A stretch of 49,722 nt of DNA, taken from Ancylobacter defluvii. GTDB lineage: Bacteria > Pseudomonadota > Alphaproteobacteria > Rhizobiales > Xanthobacteraceae. The DNA lies in assembly GCF_018390605.1 (NCBI RefSeq), contig NZ_JAHBGD010000025.1:1-49722 (forward strand), given 5' to 3'. Numbering within the stretch: position 1 is the stretch's first letter; each line of letters starts with the position of its first letter. Below the pieces are notes generated by a model. It had not been told where the DNA came from and did not search any database. It saw only the letters and a list, made by a program, of their open reading frames with translations. A program made the translations under genes and the position numbers. Below, one piece after another: positions 42,627 to 49,722 of the stretch.

Positions 42627-44084
42627 ATGAACAATCCTTTCCTGACCGGCGTGCTCGCGGGCGCCATGCTGTCCTGTGCGGTGCCCGCATTCGCCGGACA
42701 AGCACCGTTCGCCGCCTCCGCCCCCGACATTCCGCTGAGCGGCCGCGACCGCGTCTATGCCGCCGAGCAGTTCTCCAACACCATCTCCGTCACCGATCCC
42801 GCCACCAACAGGCTGGTCGGGGTCATCCGGCTGGGCGAGCCGCAGCCGGTGAATTTCAGCCCGCTCTACAAGGGGCAGGTGCTGGTGCACGGCATGGGCT
42901 TCTCGCCGGATCGCAAGACCATTGCCGTGGTGTCGATCGGCTCGAACTCCATCACCTTCATCGACACCGCGACCAATATGGTAAAGCACACCACCTATGT
43001 CGGCCGCTCGCCGCACGAGGCGTTCTTCACGCCGGATGGCAAGGAAGTCTGGGTCACGGTGCGCGGCGAGGACTACATCGCCGTGCTGGACGGGGCGACC
43101 TATGAGGAGAAGACCCGCATCAAGGTGCCGAACGGCCCGGGTATGCAGATCTTCTCGCCCGACGGCAAATACGGCTATGTCTGCTCCTCCTTCATGCCGG
43201 AGACCGTGGTGATCTCGGTCGCCGACCATATGATCGTCGGCCATGTGAAGCAGGAAAGCCCGTTCTGCCCGAACATCGCCGTGACGCCCGACGGCAAGCA
43301 GGTCTGGTTCACGTTGAAGGACATCGGCAAGACGCAGGTGTTCAACGCGCAGCCGCCTTTCGACGTCATCAAGACGCTCGACACCGGCCCGATCACCAAT
43401 CACGTCAACTTCGCCCACAACGCCAACGGCACCTTCGCCTATGTGACGGTCGGCGGGCTCAACGAGATCAAGGTGTTCCGCACCGACGACTTCTCGCAGC
43501 TGGCGACGATTCCGGTCGGCAAGTTGCCACACGGCATCTGGCCGTCGGGCGACGGCTCGCGGGTCTATGTCGGGCTGGAGAACGCCGATGCGCTCGCCGC
43601 CATCGACACGCTGAGCAACAAGGTGATCGCCACCATCCCGATCGGTCAGGCGCCGCAGGCGGTGAACTACGTCCCCGGCGCAGTGGCGGAGGGCGACGGG
43701 ACGCAGAACCTGCAGCCGCTTGGTGTCGCCGGGCAGGCGGCCCATCTCAGCCTCGCCAGCGACGGGAAGGCGAAAGACAAGGCTCCGACCAGCGTCTCGC
43801 TGTTCGATCAGGGGCTGATCCAGATCCTGCAGGCCTCGGTCACCGGGCTGGCGCCGAAGAAGCCCTATGTGCTCGCGCTGGCCAGTCAGCCGGACGGCAA
43901 GGGCGCACTGGAGCCGCTCTCCGCCTTCATGACCAATCCGGCCGGGTCGGCCATCGTCAACGCCGCCGGTCCGATCCGCCAGATCGTGCAGAACGACGCG
44001 AAGGCGCAGCGGCGTTATCTTGTCATCGCCGAGGGCTCGACCGCGCGGCTCGGTGCCGTGGTGCAGCGCCAGACGCTCGACTGA
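42627..44084 (+). CDS. Periplasmic YncE-like beta-propeller protein
   Basis: Protein of 485 residues with a signal peptide (GVLAGAMLSCAVPAFAG) and repeated propeller blades of the YVTN/YncE type. Examples are RVYAAEQFSNTISVTDPATN, SPHEAFFTPDGKEVWVTVRG, NIAVTPDGKQVWFTLKDIGK and PHGIWPSGDGSRVYVGLENA. About seven blades are followed by a 100-residue C-terminal extension. Its function is unknown; relatives bind ligands or DNA, or scaffold in the periplasm. It is 10 bases after the DUF305 gene. Confidence 0.85.
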   Translation: MNNPFLTGVLAGAMLSCAVPAFAGQAPFAASAPDIPLSGRDRVYAAEQFSNTISVTDPATNRLVGVIRLGEPQPVNFSPLYKGQVLVHGMGFSPDRKTIAVVSIGSNSITFIDTATNMVKHTTYVGRSPHEAFFTPDGKEVWVTVRGEDYIAVLDGATYEEKTRIKVPNGPGMQIFSPDGKYGYVCSSFMPETVVISVADHMIVGHVKQESPFCPNIAVTPDGKQVWFTLKDIGKTQVFNAQPPFDVIKTLDTGPITNHVNFAHNANGTFAYVTVGGLNEIKVFRTDDFSQLATIPVGKLPHGIWPSGDGSRVYVGLENADALAAIDTLSNKVIATIPIGQAPQAVNYVPGAVAEGDGTQNLQPLGVAGQAAHLSLASDGKAKDKAPTSVSLFDQGLIQILQASVTGLAPKKPYVLALASQPDGKGALEPLSAFMTNPAGSAIVNAAGPIRQIVQNDAKAQRRYLVIAEGSTARLGAVVQRQTLD

Positions 44085-44160
44085 CAGGCATCCCGCGCGG
44101 GATGAAGGCGGACCGTCTCGCAACGGCGAGCGGCCCGCCTTCTCTCGATAAGGAGACGGC

Positions 44161-44691
44161 ATGGACCAGGAGATGGTACGCTTCATCGAGCCGCTCATCC
44201 CTGCGCTTAGGCGCTATGCGCGCGCCCTGATGCGCGAGCGGGCGGCGGCGGACGATCTGGTGCAGGACTGCCTGGAGCGGGCCATCAGCCGCTGGCACCA
44301 GCGGCGCCATGAGAGCGATGCGCGGGCATGGATCTTTGCTATCCTGCACAATCTCGCCATGACTCGGCTGCGCCGCTCGGCGCAGCGGCCGGTTCATGTC
44401 GCCCTTGACGATGCCGATGCTGCGAACCTGTCACTCGCCGCGCCGCAGGAGGATGGGCTGCGCCACCGCGAATTGCTCGCGGCGCTGGCACGGTTGCCGG
44501 ACGAGCAGCGTACCGTGCTGCTGCTGGTCACGGTCGAGGAACTCTCCTATGCCGAAACCGCGCGGGTGCTCGACGTGCCGATCGGTACCGTGATGTCGCG
44601 GCTTTCGCGCGCCCGCGAACGGCTTGCCGGGCTGATGTGCGCCGAACCGCGCGCGACCCTCTCGCCGCCCTATCTCCGGAGCGTGAAATGA
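44161..44691 (+). CDS. ECF-type RNA polymerase sigma factor
   Basis: Sigma-70-family protein of 176 residues with regions 2 and 4 only. Region 2 shows RERAAADDLVQDCLERAISR and RAWIFAILHNLAMTRLRR; region 4 shows LPDEQRTVLLLVTVEELSYA and ETARVLDVPIGTVMSRLSRA. The stop overlaps the anti-sigma start (ATGA), the usual pairing that holds sigma inactive until a signal. The boxes upstream of DUF305 and the SnoaL-like gene are likely targets. The ECF group number cannot be assigned by eye. Confidence 0.93.
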   Translation: MDQEMVRFIEPLIPALRRYARALMRERAAADDLVQDCLERAISRWHQRRHESDARAWIFAILHNLAMTRLRRSAQRPVHVALDDADAANLSLAAPQEDGLRHRELLAALARLPDEQRTVLLLVTVEELSYAETARVLDVPIGTVMSRLSRARERLAGLMCAEPRATLSPPYLRSVK

Positions 44692-45467
44692 GTTCTCGCC
44701 CTATCACCGAAGACGACCTCAACGGTCTCCTGGACCGCACGCTCGATCCCGCGCGTCATGCGGAGGTGATTGCCTATCTCGACGCTCACCCGGATGTTGC
44801 GCAGCGCATCGCCCTCCATAGTGAGCAGGCCGACATGCTGCGCGCGGCTTTCGCGCCGGTGATCGACGAGCCGGTGCCGACGGAACTCGATCTTTCGCGC
44901 ATGATCGAGGCGCGGCACCGTCCTCGGCGGGCGCCGCGCTGGGCGATGGCGGCCGCTGCGGTGCTGCTGTTGTCCGTGGGTGCCGCCGGAGGCTGGTCGC
45001 TGCGCGGCATGACGCCTCCGACCTCCGAAGGGGCCCAGGCGCTCGCTCGCGAGGCCGCCGCGAGCTATGCGACCTATGCGCCCGACCAGGTGCGGCCGGT
45101 CGAGATCCGTGCGAGCGATCGCGACGTGCTCGCAGCCTGGACCACCAAGCGTATCGGCCGTCCGATCGGCATTCCGGACCTGACGGCGGCGGGCTATCGG
45201 CTCATGGGCGGGCGCGTGGTGCCGACCGAGCACGGTCCGGCCGCCCTGTTCATGTATGATGACGACCGCGGAACGCGGCTCGTAATGCTGGCGCGTCCGA
45301 TGCGCAGCGAGCGCGACGTGCCGATGGTGCCGCATGCAGACGGCGATCTTAACGGCCTCGCCTGGGCAGACCGCGGACTAGGCTACAGCCTCGTCGGCGC
45401 GATAGCGCCCGACCGGCTGCACCCGCTGGCGGACGAGATGCGCCGCCAGATCCGCAGCGAAGCCTGA
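44688..45467 (+). CDS. Transmembrane anti-sigma factor
   Basis: Protein of 259 residues. The cytoplasmic N-terminus (ITEDDLNGLLDRTLDPARHA, then EVIAYLDAHPDVAQRIA) is an anti-sigma helical domain without the His-Cys-Cys zinc motif. One transmembrane helix (AMAAAAVLLLSVGAAGGWSL, about 88-107) is followed by a periplasmic domain of about 150 residues. It should sequester the upstream sigma factor and release it on an envelope signal. The periplasmic part may sense metal or redox stress, given the DUF305 neighbour; this is inference. Confidence 0.87.
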   Translation: MSSRPITEDDLNGLLDRTLDPARHAEVIAYLDAHPDVAQRIALHSEQADMLRAAFAPVIDEPVPTELDLSRMIEARHRPRRAPRWAMAAAAVLLLSVGAAGGWSLRGMTPPTSEGAQALAREAAASYATYAPDQVRPVEIRASDRDVLAAWTTKRIGRPIGIPDLTAAGYRLMGGRVVPTEHGPAALFMYDDDRGTRLVMLARPMRSERDVPMVPHADGDLNGLAWADRGLGYSLVGAIAPDRLHPLADEMRRQIRSEA

Positions 45468-45480
45468 GCGGGAGAGGACG

Positions 45481-45948
45481 ATGCTTTCCGCCTATCTGAA
45501 AGCGCTGCTGGCGGGCTTGGTCGCGCTGGCGGTCAATTTCCTCCTGCTGGGCCTGGCCGACCGGTTCGGCGTCGTCACCGCGCGCGGCGGCTTCCAGCGG
45601 CTGGTGAAACTGTGGACCGGGCCGGCGTTGCACCGGCTGGGCGTCGATCGCGCTTGGGCCACGCTGCATTTCCCCAATCCGAACGGCCCGCTCTTCACCA
45701 ACGGCTTCAAGGTCGCCGTGGGGCTTGGCATGGCCTTGATCTATGTGCGGATCAAAGCGCTCCTGCCGGGAGCCGCGTTCGAGAAAGGGCTCGTCTATGC
45801 GCTGCTGGTCTGGCTGATCAACGCCGGCATCGTATTGCCCGCTCTCGGTCAGGGCCTCGCCGGCATCAAGACGCTGAGCGCGATCGGAATCGTCGCCTTC
45901 GCCATTGCCCACACCGCTTGCTTCATGGTGCTCGCAGGGCTGGTCTAG
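45481..45948 (+). CDS. Small integral membrane protein, last gene of the sigma operon
   Basis: Protein of 155 residues with four hydrophobic helices (LLAGLVALAVNFLLLGLADR, FKVAVGLGMALIYVRIKALL, LVYALLVWLINAGIVLPALG, IVAFAIAHTACFMVLAGLV). I do not recognise a named family with confidence; the layout resembles small DUF membrane proteins found with ECF systems. It is 13 bases after the anti-sigma gene (site GGGAGAGG), so co-expressed. Confidence 0.75.
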   Translation: MLSAYLKALLAGLVALAVNFLLLGLADRFGVVTARGGFQRLVKLWTGPALHRLGVDRAWATLHFPNPNGPLFTNGFKVAVGLGMALIYVRIKALLPGAAFEKGLVYALLVWLINAGIVLPALGQGLAGIKTLSAIGIVAFAIAHTACFMVLAGLV

Positions 45949-46110
45949 GCAGCGCAGAAATCCAGAAGTCCCGCTGCGGCCGTCACGAGTAGGCGTCCCG
46001 GGAAGGCCGTTCCTCCGGATGCATCCAGATGATGCACCAGGACGTGGTCGACTTCTATGACCGGCGGCTGAGATGGCCCGGCGATCCTGGTTTCGTCCTA
46101 AGGATTGATA

Positions 46111-46151
46111 ATTGCAAAATATCGATTGCGTTTTATCGTAAATAATATTAT
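46111..46151. promoter_or_regulatory. AT-rich operator region of the sulfide operon
   Basis: Two adjoining 14-base direct repeats, ATTGCAAAATATCG (46111-46124) and ATTGCGTTTTATCG (46125-46138), are followed by the perfect palindrome ATAATATTAT (46142-46151). The tract is the most AT-rich in this part of the window and ends 42 bases before the first gene of the BigR-type operon. BigR represses its operon through an AT-rich palindromic box, so this is the likely binding site. Confidence 0.6.
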
Positions 46152-46193
46152 CCCTGTGTGACGGGGGCAGAGCTGCCACACAAGGGTAAGATC

Positions 46194-46395
46194 ATGACCC
46201 ACAATGTCGGCCTTGCGGATCGCGCGCATGCGCATCGTCATCGGCCTATTTTCGCTAATTTTCCTTCTCGAAGGGAGTTTGCGCTGGATCGGCTTGATTG
46301 GGGCTCTACCACTTGTCACGGCTCTGCTGAGCAATTGCCCGCCCTATTCCATCCCCGGCCTCTCCACCTGCCCGCTCAAGCGCGCGCACAGATAG
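46194..46395 (+). pseudogene. DUF2892 membrane protein gene with a +1 frameshift
   Basis: From ATG 46194 the first frame reads MTHNVGLADRA, the standard DUF2892 start (usual form MTKNVGxxDRxxR). The rest of the protein, MRIVIGLFSLIFLLEG, SLRWIGLIGALPLVTALLSN and CPPYSIPGLSTCPLKRA, continues only in another frame. The shift lies in a CG-repeat tract near 46220-46228. An ATG at 46204 in the second frame could give a protein lacking only the first four residues (MSALRIARMRIVIG), so it may still be expressed. The CP-Y-S-x-x-G-x-x-T-C pattern carries the two conserved cysteines seen next to sulfurtransferase and sulfide genes. Sequencing error is possible. Confidence 0.65.
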
Positions 46396-46423
46396 GCATC
46401 CGCGCCAGGGAAGGTAGCCTGCC

Positions 46424-47305
46424 ATGACACAGAAGCCCGAAGTTACCGGTTTCTTCGATCCGCGAACCTGGTCGATCCAATATGTGGTCGCTGACCCGGC
46501 GACAAGGCGCTGCGCCATTATCGATCCGGTCTACGACTTCGATGAGAAATCCGGCCAGACCGCCGCGATCAATGCGGGCCGTCTGCTCGATTTCATCCGG
46601 ACCAGGAACTACGAGGTCGAGTGGATCCTCGACACCCACCCCCATGCCGACCATTTCTCTGCGGCGCACTATCTCAAACAGCAGACCGGCGCTCCGACCG
46701 CGATCGGCGAGCGAGTAAAGGACGTGCAGACGCTCTGGAAGGGCTTTTACAATTGGCCGGACTTCCCGGCCGACGGCTCGCAATGGGATCGTCTGTTCAC
46801 CGATGGCGACAGCTTCAAAGTCGGCTCAATCGACGCGAAGGTGATGTTCTCGCCCGGCCACACGCTCGCCTCCGTCACCTATGTGATCGGCGACGCCGCC
46901 TTCGTGCACGACACGCTATTCATGCCGGACAGTGGCACGGCACGGGCGGACTTTCCCGGCGGCAGCGCAAAAGCGCTGTGGAAGTCGATCCAGACCATCC
47001 TTGCGCTGCCCGACGAGACCCGCATCTTCACCGGGCACGACTACCAGCCGGACGGGCGCGAGCCGATGTGGGAATCCACCGTGGCCGAGCAGAAGACGAA
47101 GAACATCCACATGGCGCGCTGCAGAACCGAAGAGGTGTTCGTCGCCATTCGCGAAGCGCGCGACAGAAGCCTCGCCATGCCGAAGCTGATCCTGCAGTCC
47201 TTGCAGGTCAACACCAATGGCGGGCGGCTCCCGGTGCCGGAATCGAACGGGGTCCGCTATCTCAAGATCCCGCTCGACCTTCTCAAGGGAGCCCCCTGGA
47301 GCTGA
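46424..47305 (+). CDS. blh: Persulfide dioxygenase-type metallo-beta-lactamase protein (Blh)
   Basis: Protein of 293 residues. The metal motif is THPHADHFSAAHYL, with further ligands in FSPGHTLASVTYV, Asp in DTLFMPDSGTARADF and His in IFTGHDYQPDG. The mononuclear-iron pattern and the ARADFPGG segment (usual form GRTDFQ/GRCDFQGG) match ETHE1/Blh sulfur dioxygenases, which oxidise glutathione persulfide to sulfite. It is four bases upstream of the BigR-like gene, reproducing the bigR/blh operon of Agrobacterium and Xylella. Confidence 0.9.
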   Translation: MTQKPEVTGFFDPRTWSIQYVVADPATRRCAIIDPVYDFDEKSGQTAAINAGRLLDFIRTRNYEVEWILDTHPHADHFSAAHYLKQQTGAPTAIGERVKDVQTLWKGFYNWPDFPADGSQWDRLFTDGDSFKVGSIDAKVMFSPGHTLASVTYVIGDAAFVHDTLFMPDSGTARADFPGGSAKALWKSIQTILALPDETRIFTGHDYQPDGREPMWESTVAEQKTKNIHMARCRTEEVFVAIREARDRSLAMPKLILQSLQVNTNGGRLPVPESNGVRYLKIPLDLLKGAPWS

Positions 47306-47309
47306 GACG

Positions 47310-47654
47310 ATGACCGAGAAGCTCTCCGGCGACGTCGCCGACATGAAGGCCCGGGTGGGCGACGCCTCGGCCTTCCTCAAGAAGCTGTCGAACCCCGACC
47401 GGCTGCTCGTCGCCTGCGCCCTCGTCGATGGCGAGCGCTCGGTGCGCGAGCTGGAGGATATGCTCGGAATCCGCCAGCCCGGCCTGTCGCAGCAACTCGC
47501 GGGGCTGCGCGAGGCAGGGCTGATCGTCGGCCGCAAGGAGGGCAAGCAGGTGTTCTACCGGCTCGCCGATCCGCGGGTGGAAACCTTCATCGCCACCATG
47601 CACGCCCTGTTCTGCGCGCCCGGCGCGACGGTGGGGACGGAGCCGCGGCCATGA
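47310..47654 (+). CDS. bigR: ArsR-family sulfide-responsive repressor BigR
   Basis: Winged-helix repressor of 114 residues. The recognition region is VRELEDMLGIRQPGLSQQLA followed by GLREAGLIVGRKEGKQVFY. Two cysteines, Cys36 (LLVACALV) and Cys102 (ALFCAPGA), match the redox pair that forms a di- or tetrasulfide in BigR/SqrR and releases DNA. It starts four bases after blh and overlaps the pmpA start. It should repress its own operon through the AT-rich tract at 46111-46151 until sulfide or persulfide appears. Confidence 0.92.
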   Translation: MTEKLSGDVADMKARVGDASAFLKKLSNPDRLLVACALVDGERSVRELEDMLGIRQPGLSQQLAGLREAGLIVGRKEGKQVFYRLADPRVETFIATMHALFCAPGATVGTEPRP

Positions 47655-48094
47655 CCGAGTTCACTCCCGTCGCCTCGCTGATCGGCGGCGCCCTGATCGG
47701 GCTGAGCGCCGTGCTGATGATGCTGCTGGAAGGCCGCATCGCCGGCATCAGCGGCATTGCCGGCCACCTGCTGCCGCCCTATCGCGACGGCGGCTTCGGC
47801 GGGCGGCTCGCCTTCATCATCGGGCTCGTCGCCGCGCCTTTCCTCGTCGCGGCCGTGACCGGCGCGCCGGTGGTGCAGACCGTCTCCTCCAACGCCGCGC
47901 TGATGGCGGCCGCAGGGGTGCTGGTCGGCTTCGGTTCGGTATGGGGCGGGGGCTGCACCTCCGGGCATGGGGTGTGCGGGATCGCTCGCCTCTCGCCGCG
48001 CTCCTTCGTCGCCACCGGCGTGTTCATGGCGACCGGTTTCATCACGGTATTCATCGTCCGCCATGTGTTCGCACGCCATGTGATTGGAGGCTGA
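47651..48094 (+). CDS. pmpA: YeeE/YedE-family sulfur transporter half, PmpA-like
   Basis: Membrane protein of 147 residues with about four helices and the motif [20 protein letters not shown], whose cysteines are typical of YeeE/YedE thiosulfate or sulfur channels. The start overlaps the bigR stop (ATGA). With the next gene it forms a split transporter, each half carrying one conserved Cys motif. It probably moves sulfur oxyanions across the inner membrane. Confidence 0.88.
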   Translation: MTEFTPVASLIGGALIGLSAVLMMLLEGRIAGISGIAGHLLPPYRDGGFGGRLAFIIGLVAAPFLVAAVTGAPVVQTVSSNAALMAAAGVLVGFGSVWGGGCTSGHGVCGIARLSPRSFVATGVFMATGFITVFIVRHVFARHVIGG

Positions 48095-48098
48095 CGCC

Positions 48099-48515
48099 AT
48101 GTCGCTGCTCGTCAATCTCGGCCTCGGCCTGCTGTTCGGCGTCGGCCTGGTGATCTCCGGCATGAGCGACCCCGCCAAGGTACTGAACTTCCTCGATCTG
48201 TTCGGCAGCTTCGACCCCTCGCTGGCCTTCGTGATGGGCGGGGCGGTGGTGGTGGCGTTTTTCGGCTTCCGCCTCGCCTGGGCGCGCCCGGCGCCGCTGC
48301 TCGCGCCACGCTTTCAGGTGCCGAAGCGCACCGACATCGACGTGCGCCTCATTATCGGGCCGGCTCTGTTCGGCATAGGCTGGGGCCTCGGGGGGTTCTG
48401 TCCGGGACCGGCTTTCACAGCGCTCGGCCTGCTCGCCCCCGGCACGCTGGTTTTCGTACCGGCCATGCTCGTAGGAATGGGGGCAGCCCGGATGCTGGCG
48501 GAACGGACGGACTGA
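48099..48515 (+). CDS. pmpB: YeeE/YedE-family sulfur transporter half, PmpB-like
   Basis: Membrane protein of 138 residues. It has [20 protein letters not shown] at the start and [20 protein letters not shown], the second YeeE/YedE cysteine motif. ATG 48099 follows GGAGGC, four bases after the pmpA stop. The two halves together correspond to one full-length YeeE-type transporter. Confidence 0.9.
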   Translation: MSLLVNLGLGLLFGVGLVISGMSDPAKVLNFLDLFGSFDPSLAFVMGGAVVVAFFGFRLAWARPAPLLAPRFQVPKRTDIDVRLIIGPALFGIGWGLGGFCPGPAFTALGLLAPGTLVFVPAMLVGMGAARMLAERTD

Positions 48516-48599
48516 GAATCCAACGCGGCTCGGCCCTCGCCGAAGACCGATCGCGCAAGTGCCGGCGCATTCGCCGACGCACGTCTCTCTCTCGGCATT

Positions 48600-48967
48600 G
48601 GCGGCCATCGCAGCTCTGGCGCACCCTCAGAGAGCAATGCGGAGACGCTACGGAACAGCATATCGTCATGCCGACGAAAATAAGCGTTGCGAACGCCGTC
48701 GTGAACTGGCCGGATCGCCGGCGAGGCGCCGCGCGCATTCCATCCGACAAGGCAGCCGAGCGCGCCACCACCAATGAACGCGAAAGCCACCTTCTCGCGA
48801 TTCCATTCCGTACCCAGCTCGCCCGGATTGCTGCGCCTTCAAAGCATCAGCACACCGCCCGCCAGCATGAGAAGGCGAAGAGCAGCTTCCCGCCACCCAC
48901 CAGCTTGCCGACGCTCGAGCCGGCAAGCGCGCCGACCAGGCTAGCCGCAGCGTACATACCGTCGCAG
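48600..48967 (-). pseudogene. TauE/SafE sulfite exporter remnant
   Basis: Pieces of a TauE/SafE permease are spread over three minus-strand frames. The first is GMYAAASLVGALAGSSVGKL plus VGGGKLLFAF; then, after a shift, LMLAGGVLML, a stop and RRSNPG; then FIGGGALGCLVGWNA and ARRLAGDPA; and finally FTTAFATLIFVGMTI. About half of the middle of a normal protein (260 residues) is deleted. The 5' part ends exactly where an IS3-type terminal repeat begins near 48968. A TauE exporter often accompanies Blh/BigR operons to remove sulfite, so its loss here removes one functional step. Confidence 0.7.
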
Positions 48968-49620
48968 TGGCCTGCTGCCGGTTCTGTGGACACGAGGTGA
49001 AGCTGATTTAGCTCGTTCCTCGAACTCGACGGGGCTCGGATAGCCTATGCCTGTGCCGGCGATTGTAGAAGCGCGCAACGTAGTCGAACATGTCCGCTCT
49101 CGCGTCGTCCTTCGTCCTATAGATCTTGCGCGCCGTGCGTTTGATCTCGAGCAACGAGAAGAAGCTTTCCATCGCAGCATTGTCCCAGACGTTTCCCGAC
49201 CGCTTCATCGAACAGGTGATGCCATGATCGGCCATCAGGCGCTGGAGCGGCTCGCTGGCGTGTCGGCGGCCCCTATCGGAGTGATGCATCAGGACGTCCG
49301 TCCGGCTTGCCGCCGCGCCCGGTGGCCATAAGGAGGCATCGGTGACGAGCTGCGCGGTCTCTCGGCCTTCATCCACCAGCCGACGACACGCCGGGAGAAT
49401 AGATCGACGACGGCGGCAACGTAGAGCCAGTCCCCGCAGTCCAGATGTAGGTGAAGTCCGCCACCCATTTCTGGTTTGGAGCCCCGACCTCGAACCGCGA
49501 GGGTCGGGGCGAGAACCGGGTGCACGCACCGTTCAACCGCACGGCATGGCCGACCGATAGATCAGAAAATCGAAGAAGCGGAGTGGAGGGGCCGCCGCGC
49601 CGTGGCTGCGGGACGCATGT
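48968..49620 (-). mobile_element. IS3-family insertion element remnant (OrfB part)
   Basis: The minus strand encodes IS3-type OrfB in pieces across frames: PNQKWVADFTYIWTA (first Asp), LYVAAVVDLFSRRVVGWWM, VLMHHSDRGRRHASEPLQRL (second Asp), then SGNVWDNAAMESFFSLLEIK (Glu) and GYPSPVEFEERAKSA at the end. At least two frameshifts are present. The right end, a sequence like TGGCCTGCTGCCGGTTC then GTGGACAC (48968-48993), looks like an IS3 terminal inverted repeat. OrfA and the other end are absent; etfA starts right after. It differs from the IS3 copy at 6043. Confidence 0.8.
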
Positions 49621-49625
49621 CATGG

Positions 49626-49722
49626 TCAGCCAAGCCGGTGTCGGGCAGCAATTTCCGCCGTGAGTTCGGGGACGATCTGGAACAGGTCGCCGACGAGCCC
49701 ATAGTCGGCAACCTGGAAGATC
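49626..49722 (-). CDS. etfA: Electron transfer flavoprotein alpha subunit, C-terminal part (cut by window edge)
   Basis: The last 31 residues before a TGA read IFQVADYGLVGDLFQIVPEL then TAEIAARHRLG. The phrase (A)PIFxVADYGLVGDLFxxVPEL is the near-invariant end of EtfA, where the C-terminal domain binds FAD. The gene continues beyond the right edge. EtfA/EtfB accept electrons from acyl-CoA and other dehydrogenases. The IS3 remnant ends a few bases after its stop codon. Confidence 0.9.
   Translation of the reverse strand, partial: IFQVADYGLVGDLFQIVPELTAEIAARHRLG

Noticed and set aside
42315..44198. A 627-codon minus-strand frame opposite the beta-propeller gene
   Set aside because: No domain recognised; the plus-strand gene has a signal peptide and regular propeller blades.
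1..49722. tRNA or rRNA genes
   Set aside because: No cloverleaf-like or rRNA-like stretch was recognised on either strand; a covariance search would be needed to exclude them fully.

Overview
The window is high-GC DNA with short intergenic gaps and many genes typical of Alphaproteobacteria, most likely order Hyphomicrobiales (Rhizobiales). The evidence is the dctA/dctBD cluster with a sigma-54 promoter, an frcBCA-type fructose transporter with its ROK regulator and kinase, a BigR/Blh sulfide operon, and DUF1127 and MpaB genes. The genus cannot be fixed from sequence reading alone; Xanthobacteraceae-like genera (Ancylobacter, Starkeya) are only a guess. Both window edges cut genes: a malic enzyme on the left and an electron-transfer flavoprotein alpha subunit on the right. 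I recognised no tRNA, rRNA or CRISPR array.

Layout. 1-5.3 kb: C4-dicarboxylate uptake (dctA) diverges from its two-component system (dctBD), with a readable sigma-54 promoter and twin upstream activator palindromes. The neighbouring malic enzyme fits the same diet. 5.3-7.8 kb: a decayed mobile-element scar holding a ParB-like remnant, a P4-type integrase N-terminus fused to a broken IS3 transposase, a Fic C-terminus, and a tyrosine recombinase whose catalytic His reads as Pro. 8.0-15.7 kb: a sugar island with a YihS-like sugar isomerase, a PfkB fructokinase, a FucU mutarotase, a ROK regulator and an ABC sugar importer closed by a strong terminator. 15.8-19.5 kb: DUF1127, MpaB, an IS481 fragment and the glucan synthase OpgH.

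19.6-24.2 kb: an unusual cluster of a medium-chain dehydrogenase, a PTPS/QueD-fold protein that has lost most expected zinc and catalytic residues, a GT4 glycosyltransferase and a methyltransferase in a tight operon. Convergent to it are a cytochrome b561 and a RibD-type reductase. This looks like a tailoring pathway for a pteridine- or riboflavin-intermediate-like metabolite and is the best candidate for an undescribed pathway here. 25-41.3 kb: a large catabolic island with two GntR regulators, two complete polar-amino-acid-type ABC importers, two TRZ-type amidohydrolases, a hydantoinase, two Asp/Glu/hydantoin-racemase-superfamily proteins that lack expected cysteines, a DUF1989 protein, a D-2-hydroxyacid dehydrogenase and an SDR. 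Together they suggest uptake and ring opening of an unidentified cyclic amide or ureide. AT-rich operator-like repeats mark its promoters.

41.5-46 kb: an ECF sigma/anti-sigma pair follows a His/Met-rich DUF305 protein and a periplasmic beta-propeller. Upstream lie two divergent promoters with the same boxes (GGAATAA-N13-GAGTC), one facing that operon and one facing a secreted SnoaL-like protein, so the sigma regulon can be partly read from sequence. 46.1-48.5 kb: a BigR-controlled persulfide/sulfide operon (DUF2892 with an apparent frameshift, Blh, BigR, PmpA, PmpB). 48.6-49.6 kb: a TauE/SafE remnant broken by an IS3 element, then etfA.
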